Origin: Rhodocyclales bacterium
Lineage (GTDB): Bacteria; Pseudomonadota; Gammaproteobacteria; Burkholderiales; Rhodocyclaceae
NCBI GenBank assembly: GCA_016235165.1
Contig: JACRLX010000022.1
Coordinates: forward strand, 186,001-250,000
DNA length: 64,000 bases
Direction of reading: 5' to 3'
The notes beneath the pieces were generated by a model. That model made no database searches and was not told the DNA's origin. It saw nothing but the letters and a program-made list of their open reading frames with translations. The translations under genes and the position numbers were made by a program. This document shows positions 55,527 through 61,823 of this stretch, one piece after another. Numbering within the stretch: position 1 is the first letter of the stretch; the number at the start of each line of letters is the position of its first letter.

Positions 55527-55886
55527 TTAAGCAGCGCGCGACAACAGGCTTTCGTACGGAATCTTGAGTCCGTCATGCAAGCGCTTCACCATGCGCAGGG
55601 TCAAGGTCCGCTTTCGGTTCAAGACCTCGGATACCCGGCCGCTGGAACCGATATAGGGCTCCAGATCCTTCGCCGCCAGACCCTGCTGTTCCATGCGGAA
55701 TTTGATCGCCTCGACCGGGTCGGCCGGGCCTACCGGATAGTGCCGGTTTTCGTAGGCCTCGACCAGCGCCACCAGAACCTCCATTTCGTCGGCTTCCGGG
55801 GAGCCTTCAGGCGCCTGGAAAATCGCCTCCAGACGGACAAATGCAGCGCGCAAATCCGCGTCATTTCGAATCGGCCTAATATTCAT
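55527..55886 (-). CDS. higA: HigA-type antitoxin / HTH regulator
   Basis: A 119-aa protein: N-terminal RPIRNDADLRAAFVRLEAIF, then HYPVGPADPVEAIKFRMEQQ and an XRE-like helix-turn-helix (LAAKDLEPYIGSSGRVSEVL, then NRKRTLTLRMVKRLHDGLKI). This is the standard HigA layout. Start at ATG 55886, which overlaps the end of the decayed higB by 11 bp, the usual coupling in higBA. With the toxin broken, it may persist as a stand-alone regulator or anti-addiction gene. Confidence 0.87.
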   Translation of the reverse strand: MNIRPIRNDADLRAAFVRLEAIFQAPEGSPEADEMEVLVALVEAYENRHYPVGPADPVEAIKFRMEQQGLAAKDLEPYIGSSGRVSEVLNRKRTLTLRMVKRLHDGLKIPYESLLSRAA

Positions 55887-56040
55887 TGACTGTCTCCACG
55901 TCGATCTGATCATAGCGCGCATGGGTGCCGATGAACTTCACCCTTGCTTCCTCGTGCCAGCTTTCCAGACGACCCTGCGCATCCGCATACCGCGGCCGGT
56001 CCCGGAACTACTTCACGCTGTCATTGGCAATTCCGCACAT
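55876..56040 (-). pseudogene. higB: Decayed HigB toxin (internal deletion plus stop)
   Basis: The frame upstream of higA reads ...SVK-stop-FRDRPRYADAQGRLESWHEEAR followed directly by VKFIGTHARYDQIDVETVNEY-stop. The last part is the conserved HigB C-terminus (FIGTHAxYDxIDxxT), the part before it resembles the N-terminal helix (FWxxHPDAxxxLxxWxxEA). The middle of the toxin, about 50 residues, is missing, and an in-frame TAG interrupts the N-terminal part at 56008-56010. The toxin is therefore inactive. Confidence 0.75.
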
Positions 56041-56150
56041 GGCGCAGCATACCTCCCAGTGCAGCAGATGCGGCAAGGGAAAGCAGGTTCGGCTCCTACA
56101 GGGAAGATCGGGCATGGAGTACCGGCAGCGCGCAGCAGCCCCGCACCGAA

Positions 56151-56174
56151 AGTCGGCGCCCACAGGACGGCGCT
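56151..56174 (+). repeat. Dispersed 25-bp repeat, copy 8 (degenerate)
   Basis: AGTCGGCGCC then CACAGGACGGCGCT, 8 bp beyond the stop codon of the MFS gene. Middle positions are diverged; ends are conserved. Confidence 0.5.
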
Positions 56175-56182
56175 CAATGGCC

Positions 56183-57379
56183 TCAGTGCCGATCGAAGCG
56201 CCTCAGCGCCAGCCCGAGGAGGATCCCGCCTGCCGCCGCGCTGCCGGTGACCCACAGCGCATCGCGCCACAGGCCGCTGGCGGCGACGATCGCGGCGATC
56301 AGGGGCGGGCCGACGAAGGGGCCGACATTGCCCATCTGCATGAACAGGCCTTGCAGGGTGCCGATCTGCCTCGGCGTGGTGGCGAGGTGGGCCGAGGCGG
56401 AAAGCACCGAGGCCGGAATCAGGCCGCCGGTGAAGGACAGCAGCACGCACAGGGCGTAGCGCAATGTGTCGGGCAGGCCGTCGAGGAAGATGCCGGCGCC
56501 GCACAGGCCGGTGACCAGGCTGGCGCCGGCGATCAGCTTGCCGCGCTGCCAGCCGCGCTGCAGCAGGCTGCCGCCGATCAGGTTGCCGGGCACGTTGGCC
56601 AGCACCATCACGCAGGAGAGCAGGGATGTCGCCAGCATGCCCAGGCCGCGCTGCTCGGTGAGGAAGGTCGGCAGCCAGATGATCAGGGCATAGTGCTGCA
56701 GCGTCCAGCTCAGCATGGCGAAGGCCAGCAGCCAGGGCGCGGGCCGCGCCAGGGCAGCACGGGCGACGCGCCAGGGGGATACCTCCGTGGCCGGCGTTGC
56801 GGCAGGGCGCGGCGCATAACTGGCCTCGGAGCGCCGTACCGCCAGCGCCGACATGGCCAGCGCCATCAGGCTCACCAGCCACAACCCGCGCCAGCCGCCG
56901 AATGGCAGGATCAGCGGGGCCAGCAGCATGATCAGGCCGACGCCGGCGGGCAGGTAGGAGCTCCAGATGCCGAGCGCGAAGCGCTGGTCGGTCGGCGCCG
57001 CCGCCGAGGTCAGCAGGGCCGGGGCGGAAACCGCTACGGCGACCAGCCCCGTGCCTTCGAGGAAACGCGAGAGCAGCAGCGAGCCTTCGCTTGCCGCGAC
57101 CAGGCCCAGGGCGACGCCGAGCATGCTCGTGCCCAGCCCGGCGTAGCAGGTACGCAGGGCGCCAAAGCGGTCGCCGAGGATGCCGAAGGCCAGCCCGGTG
57201 CACACCGCCAGGGTATTGATCATCGACGACATCCAGCCCGCCGCCACCAGCGAAAGGCCGAACTCGGCGCGCAATTCCGTCATGGCGATCGGCACCTTGC
57301 CGACGTTGAAGGCCACGGCCACGCCGCAGGCGGCGGCGGCGAGCACGGCGCGCCAATCGGTGGAAGTTCGCATGGGCAC
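56183..57379 (-). CDS. MFS transporter (cyanate/nitrate permease-like)
   Basis: A 398-aa inner-membrane protein with about 12 hydrophobic segments. MFS landmarks: GILGDRFGALRTCYAGLGT after the second segment, GTGLVAVAVSAPALL in the fourth and GWRGLWLVSL in the sixth. The general pattern resembles the CynX/NimT-like group. Substrate unknown. It is divergent from the indolepyruvate oxidoreductase operon by 100 bp, so it may move a related amino-acid-derived acid, but that is only a guess. Confidence 0.87.
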   Translation of the reverse strand: MPMRTSTDWRAVLAAAACGVAVAFNVGKVPIAMTELRAEFGLSLVAAGWMSSMINTLAVCTGLAFGILGDRFGALRTCYAGLGTSMLGVALGLVAASEGSLLLSRFLEGTGLVAVAVSAPALLTSAAAPTDQRFALGIWSSYLPAGVGLIMLLAPLILPFGGWRGLWLVSLMALAMSALAVRRSEASYAPRPAATPATEVSPWRVARAALARPAPWLLAFAMLSWTLQHYALIIWLPTFLTEQRGLGMLATSLLSCVMVLANVPGNLIGGSLLQRGWQRGKLIAGASLVTGLCGAGIFLDGLPDTLRYALCVLLSFTGGLIPASVLSASAHLATTPRQIGTLQGLFMQMGNVGPFVGPPLIAAIVAASGLWRDALWVTGSAAAGGILLGLALRRFDRH

Positions 57380-57479
57380 ATTTTAGGCGCGGGTATTCGC
57401 CGCATCCATACCGGGCTGCGATAGCTGCTAGTGCGGGCGCCGCCTTGGCCGCGCCGGGATTGGGGGTCAGAATGCGCGC

Positions 57480-59633
57480 ATGGAAATTTCCTTCGGCGGT
57501 GAGATCCGCCAACTGCGCCTGGGCGAGGGCGAGACCTTCCATGGCGAAGGCATACTGGCGATCACCAAGGCGCTGTTGCAGTCGGGCGTGGCCTATGTCG
57601 GCGGCTACCAGGGCGCGCCGGTGTCGCACCTGCTCGACGTCATGGTCCAGGCCGGGGACTACATGGCCGAACTCGGCGTGCATGTCGAAGCCTGTTCCAA
57701 CGAGGCATCCGCCGCCGCCATGCTCGGCGCCTCGATCCACTACCCCTTGCGCGGCGCGGTGACCTGGAAGTCGGTGGTGGGCACCAACGTCGCCGCCGAT
57801 GCCTTGTCCAACCTGGCTTCGCCGGGTGTCGTCGGTGGCGCGCTGATCATCGTCGGCGAGGACTACGGCGAAGGGGCCAGCGTGATCCAGGAACGCAGCC
57901 ACGCCTTCGCCATGAAGTCATCCTTGCTGCTGCTCGACCCGCGCCCGCAGCTGCCGGCCATGGTGCGCATGGTCGAGCACGGCTTCGCGCTGTCCGAGGC
58001 CGCCAACACGCCGGCCATCCTGCAGTTGCGGATCCGCGCCTGCCATGTGCGCGGCAGCTTCGAGTGCCGCGACAACGTCGCGCCGGCGATCTCGCGCAGG
58101 GCGCTGATGGAGGCGCCGGCGCGTTTCGATTACGAGCGGCTGTCGCATCCGCCGTCGACCTTCCGCCACGAGAAGCTCAAGTTCGAGCAGCGCCTGCCGG
58201 CGGCGCGGCGCTACATCCTCGAACACGGGCTCAATGAAATCTTCGCCGGGCCGCGCGAGGACATCGGCATCATCGTCCAGGGCGGCCTGCACAACGCGCT
58301 GCTGCGCGCGCTACAGCAGTTCGATCTGGCGGATGCCTTCGGCGCCGCGCAGATCCCCCTGCTGGTGCTCAATGTCACCTATCCGCTGGTGCCGGAACAG
58401 ATCGCCGAGTTCTGCCGCGGCAAGCGCGCCGTGCTGGTCGTCGAGGAGGGGCAACCCGAATTCATCGAGCAGGAAATCGCCACCGCGCTGCGGCGACTGG
58501 AGATCGATACCGCGCTGCACGGCAAGGACTTGCTGCAGATGGCCGGCGAGTACACCGTGGAGGTGATCGCGCAGGGGCTGGTGAAGTTCCTCGCCCGCCA
58601 TGCCGCCGAGCTGTCGTTGGCCGGCGCGCAGGACTGGCTGGCGGCGAATGCCGCGCGCCGCCAGGCGGTGACGGCGCAACTGGAAACGCCGCTGCCGCCG
58701 CGCCCGCCGCAGTTCTGCGTCGGCTGCCCGGAGCGGCCGGTGTTCTCGGCCATCAAGCAGGCGCAGGCCAATGTCGGCCCGGTGCATTACGCCGCCGACA
58801 TCGGCTGCCATTCCTTCGCCACCTTCGAGCCCTTCGGCCTCGGCCACACCATACTCGGCTACGGCATGAGCCTGGCCAGCCGCGCCGGCGTTTCGCCCAT
58901 GCTCGGCCGCCGCGCGATGGCGGTGATGGGCGACGGCGGCTTCTGGCACAACGGCCTCTTGACCGGCGTCGAGTCGGCGCTGTTCAACAATGATGACGCC
59001 GTGCTGCTGATCATGAAGAACGGCTACACCTCGGCCACCGGCACTCAGGAAATCATTTCCACGCCGGATGACGATATCAAGGCGACCGCGGTGGACCGGC
59101 AGCAGAGTCTGGTCGATCGCAACCGCAGCATCGAGGACACGCTCAAGGGCATCGGCGTCGGCTGGCTGCGCACGGTGCCGAGCTACGAGGTCGAGTCCAT
59201 GCGCCGCACGCTGGAGGAGGCCTTCACCACCGATTACGCCGGGCTCAAGGTGATCATTGCCGAGGGCGAATGCCAGCTCGAACGCCAGCGCCGCAGCAAG
59301 CCCTGGGTCGCCGGCCTGCTCAAGGCGGGCAAGCGCGTGGTCAAGGTGAAGTACGGCGTCGATGCCGATACCTGCTCGGGCGACCATTCCTGCATCCGGC
59401 TTTCCGGCTGCCCGACACTGACGCTGAAGGACAGCGGCGATCCATTGAAGGTCGATCCGGTGGCGACGGTGATCGAGGGCTGCGTCGGCTGCGGCCTGTG
59501 CGGCGAGAACGCTCACGCGGCGACGCTCTGCCCGTCGTTTTACCGTGCCGAGGTAGTAGTCAATCCCGGTCTGTTCGAGCGCGCGTTGGCCGGGTTCAGG
59601 CGCGGTGTGATCGGGATGCTGGCGAAGCCATGA
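57480..59633 (+). CDS. iorA: Indolepyruvate:ferredoxin oxidoreductase, alpha-type subunit
   Basis: A 717-aa protein that joins the alpha-type pyrimidine domain with the TPP-binding domain. TPP motif GDGGFWHNGLLTGVESALFN, followed by NNDDAVLLIMKNGYTSATG. The C-terminal about 90 residues carry cysteine motifs for two [4Fe-4S] clusters (DTCSGDHSCIRLSGCPTLT and GCVGCGLCGENAHAATLCPS). Oxidatively decarboxylates aryl pyruvates from aromatic amino acids to aryl-acetyl-CoA with reduction of an acceptor. It overlaps iorB by 4 bp. Confidence 0.92.
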   Translation: MEISFGGEIRQLRLGEGETFHGEGILAITKALLQSGVAYVGGYQGAPVSHLLDVMVQAGDYMAELGVHVEACSNEASAAAMLGASIHYPLRGAVTWKSVVGTNVAADALSNLASPGVVGGALIIVGEDYGEGASVIQERSHAFAMKSSLLLLDPRPQLPAMVRMVEHGFALSEAANTPAILQLRIRACHVRGSFECRDNVAPAISRRALMEAPARFDYERLSHPPSTFRHEKLKFEQRLPAARRYILEHGLNEIFAGPREDIGIIVQGGLHNALLRALQQFDLADAFGAAQIPLLVLNVTYPLVPEQIAEFCRGKRAVLVVEEGQPEFIEQEIATALRRLEIDTALHGKDLLQMAGEYTVEVIAQGLVKFLARHAAELSLAGAQDWLAANAARRQAVTAQLETPLPPRPPQFCVGCPERPVFSAIKQAQANVGPVHYAADIGCHSFATFEPFGLGHTILGYGMSLASRAGVSPMLGRRAMAVMGDGGFWHNGLLTGVESALFNNDDAVLLIMKNGYTSATGTQEIISTPDDDIKATAVDRQQSLVDRNRSIEDTLKGIGVGWLRTVPSYEVESMRRTLEEAFTTDYAGLKVIIAEGECQLERQRRSKPWVAGLLKAGKRVVKVKYGVDADTCSGDHSCIRLSGCPTLTLKDSGDPLKVDPVATVIEGCVGCGLCGENAHAATLCPSFYRAEVVVNPGLFERALAGFRRGVIGMLAKP

Positions 59634-61183
59634 GTACGCGCCAGCCCATCACCCTGCTGATCGCTGCTTTGGGCGGCGAGGGCGGCGGCGTGCTCGCCGA
59701 ATGGCTGGTGGAACTCGCCGTGCGCGCCGGCCATCCGGCGCAGGCGACCTCGATCCCCGGTGTCGCCCAGCGCACCGGCGCCACCACCTACTATGTCGAG
59801 ATCCATCCGCAGACTTTTGCTGAGCTGGGTGGGCGCACTCCGGTGATGAGCCTCGCGCCGGTGCCGGGCTGCCTCGACCTGCTGGTCGCCTCGGAACTGC
59901 TGGAAGCCGTGCGCCAGATCCAGAACGGCTTTGCTTCGCCGCAGCGCACGCGCCTGATCTGTTCCACCCACCGCAGCCTGACCACCTTCGAAAAGCTGGC
60001 GCCGGGCGATGGCCGCTACGACAGCGCGCGCCTGCTCGAGGTGGCGCGTACTCACAGTCGCGCGCTGGCCGCCTTCGACGTCGACGCCACGGCGCGAGAG
60101 GCCGGCACCGTGCCCAGCGCCGTGCTCTTCGGCGCGATTGCCGCGAGCGGCGTGCTGCCCTTCGATCCGGCGGCCTTCGAGGAAATCATCCGCGACTCGG
60201 GGCGTGGCGTGGAAGCCAGCCTCAGGGGTTTCGCGCTGGCTTTCGAGCGGGCGCGCGGTGGAGTCGGCGTACCGCCAGCGCCAGCGCTCTGCGTCCCGGT
60301 GGGAACTCCCATTACCGACCTCGTCACACTGGGCCAGGCCCGCGTCGTCGAATTCCAGGACGCGGCGTATGGCGAGCTGTTCATGCAGCGTGTCGAGCGC
60401 CTGCGCGCGGTCGCCCGTCGTTTCGGCGCAGCCGCCGACGGCGAACTGGTGCGCGAAGGCGCCCGCTACCTGGCGCTGTGGATGGCCTTCGACGATGTGA
60501 TCCGCGTTGCCGACCTGAAAAGCCGCGCCTCCCGTTACGCCCGCGTCGCCGAGGAAGCCGGCGCGCGGCCCGGCGAGCTGCTGCGCATTGCCGACCACCT
60601 CAAGCCCGGTCCGGTCGAGCTCGCCGGCCTGCTGCCGCCGGCACTGGCGAAGCCCCTGCTGGCCTGGGAGAGTTCCCGAAGGGACGCAGGGCGCTGGCGC
60701 CGACTCGCCCTGCGTGCCTGGGATTCCGCTTCGCGGGACGGCAACGGCGCCGCGCCCCTGGCCCTGCCGCTCAAGCTGCGCGCCGATACCATCCTCGGCT
60801 TCCTCGCGCTGCGCCTGCTCGGCGCGCTGCGCCCCCTGCGCCGCATCGGCCGGCGCCATGCCGAGGAACAGGAACTGATCGAGCACTGGCTGGCGGCGAT
60901 CGAGGCCGCGACCCGCCTCGACGTGGCGCTGGAGCTTGCCCTTTGTGCGCGCATGGTCAAGGGCTATGGTGCGACCAACGAGCGCGCCAAGGAAAACTTC
61001 AGGTCTATAATAAACAGTTTGAAGTCCAGCGATCCGGCGGCTATCCGCCGCGCCCGCGAGGCGGCGCTGGCCGAGGAAAGCGGCACGGCACTGGATGCCG
61101 CGCTGAGCCAGGCCGGTGCCCCGCCGCGAGCGGCAAAGGCCGTGCCGGTGCGCTGGATCAAACGAATGGGACACACGCCATGA
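59630..61183 (+). CDS. iorB: Indolepyruvate oxidoreductase beta subunit, long form
   Basis: A 517-aa protein: the N-terminal about 190 residues are the gamma-type domain (LLIAALGGEGGGVLAEWLVE; GVAQRTGATTYYVEIH), the remainder is a helical extension found in proteobacterial IorB (RYARVAEEAG; ERAKENFRSIINSL). Start at ATG 59630, coupled to iorA. Two stretches, residues about 211-226 (VGVPPAPALCVPVGTP) and 347-359 (SSRRDAGRWRRLA), are encoded by copies of the dispersed repeat in opposite orientation and look like tolerated in-frame insertions. Confidence 0.9.
   Translation: MSTRQPITLLIAALGGEGGGVLAEWLVELAVRAGHPAQATSIPGVAQRTGATTYYVEIHPQTFAELGGRTPVMSLAPVPGCLDLLVASELLEAVRQIQNGFASPQRTRLICSTHRSLTTFEKLAPGDGRYDSARLLEVARTHSRALAAFDVDATAREAGTVPSAVLFGAIAASGVLPFDPAAFEEIIRDSGRGVEASLRGFALAFERARGGVGVPPAPALCVPVGTPITDLVTLGQARVVEFQDAAYGELFMQRVERLRAVARRFGAAADGELVREGARYLALWMAFDDVIRVADLKSRASRYARVAEEAGARPGELLRIADHLKPGPVELAGLLPPALAKPLLAWESSRRDAGRWRRLALRAWDSASRDGNGAAPLALPLKLRADTILGFLALRLLGALRPLRRIGRRHAEEQELIEHWLAAIEAATRLDVALELALCARMVKGYGATNERAKENFRSIINSLKSSDPAAIRRAREAALAEESGTALDAALSQAGAPPRAAKAVPVRWIKRMGHTP
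60262..60307 (+). repeat. Repeat-derived insertion in iorB, copy 9
   Basis: The minus-strand reading of 60262-60282 (GGCGCTGGCGG then TACGCCGACT) matches 20 of 21 bases of copy 1. The plus-strand continuation CTGCGTCCC...GGGAACT is shared, inverted, with copy 10. The reading frame of iorB stays open. Confidence 0.65.
60671..60705 (-). repeat. Repeat-derived insertion in iorB, copy 10
   Basis: On the minus strand: AGTCGGCG, CCAGCGC, CTGCGTCCC, GGGAACT in the same order as the plus strand of copy 9. It includes one arm of a perfect 10-bp hairpin (60684-60693 and 60706-60715: ACGCAGGGCG / CGCCCTGCGT). Confidence 0.6.
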
Positions 61184-61704
61184 ACGACATCGCCGCCCCG
61201 CTGGGCCCCTGCCACCGCCGCCACATCCACCGCCACCGCATCGCCTTTTCGGAATGCGATCCGGCCAAGATCGTCTTCTTCGCCAACTACCTGGTCTGGT
61301 TCGACACCGCCAGCCGCGAATTTTTCGTCGCCTGCGGCATTCCCAGTTGGCATGTCACCGAAGAAGAGCGCGGCATCATCGGCACGCCGGTGCTCGACGT
61401 GCAGTGCAAGTTCCTCAATTCCGCCACCTACGGTGAGGACATCGAGATCGAGACCACGATCGAGCAGTGGAACAACAAGACCTTCGTCATGCACCACACC
61501 GCGCGGCGCGGCGACACGGTGCTGGCCGAAGGGCGCGAGGTGCGCCTGTTCGCGGTGCGCGACCCGGATAATCCCAAGCGCATCAAGTCGATTCCGGTGC
61601 CCGAGGACATCAAGGCCGCCTGCGTGCGCTGCCGCCAGGCCGCCTGTGGAGTCTGCGTCACCGAGGGCGCGGTGACTGAACTGCCGGTGACCCAGGCCGA
61701 CTAG
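61180..61704 (+). CDS. Hotdog-fold acyl-CoA thioesterase (4-hydroxybenzoyl-CoA thioesterase-like)
   Basis: A 174-aa thioesterase with FSECDPAKIVFFANYLVWFD (catalytic Asp) and WNNKTFVMHHTARRGDTVLA. The start at ATG 61180 overlaps iorB by 4 bp. Its likely job is hydrolysis of the aryl-acetyl-CoA made by IorAB, giving free indoleacetate or phenylacetate. The C-terminus carries a CVRCRQAACGVC cluster of four cysteines, unusual for the family and possibly metal binding. Confidence 0.88.
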   Translation: MNDIAAPLGPCHRRHIHRHRIAFSECDPAKIVFFANYLVWFDTASREFFVACGIPSWHVTEEERGIIGTPVLDVQCKFLNSATYGEDIEIETTIEQWNNKTFVMHHTARRGDTVLAEGREVRLFAVRDPDNPKRIKSIPVPEDIKAACVRCRQAACGVCVTEGAVTELPVTQAD

Positions 61705-61752
61705 GTGGCGAGGTTCGCCAGGGCCTACGCCAGTTGTTCCGGCATGGCCAGG

Positions 61753-61773
61753 AAGGGTGCGCTCCCTTTTTCT
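61753..61773 (+). terminator. Probable rho-independent terminator after the ior operon
   Basis: AAGGG / CCCTT stem with loop TGCGCT followed by a T-rich tail (TTTTCT). It lies 49 bp after the thioesterase stop codon and before the helicase gene. Confidence 0.5.
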
Positions 61774-61823
61774 AAGGCGGTTTTCTGGTAGGTGCTTGGG
61801 TTTTTGGCTGCATTGCAGGACAA

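Noticed and set aside
59540-61174. 544-codon open frame antisense to iorB
   Set aside because: Shadow of iorB; low-complexity composition.
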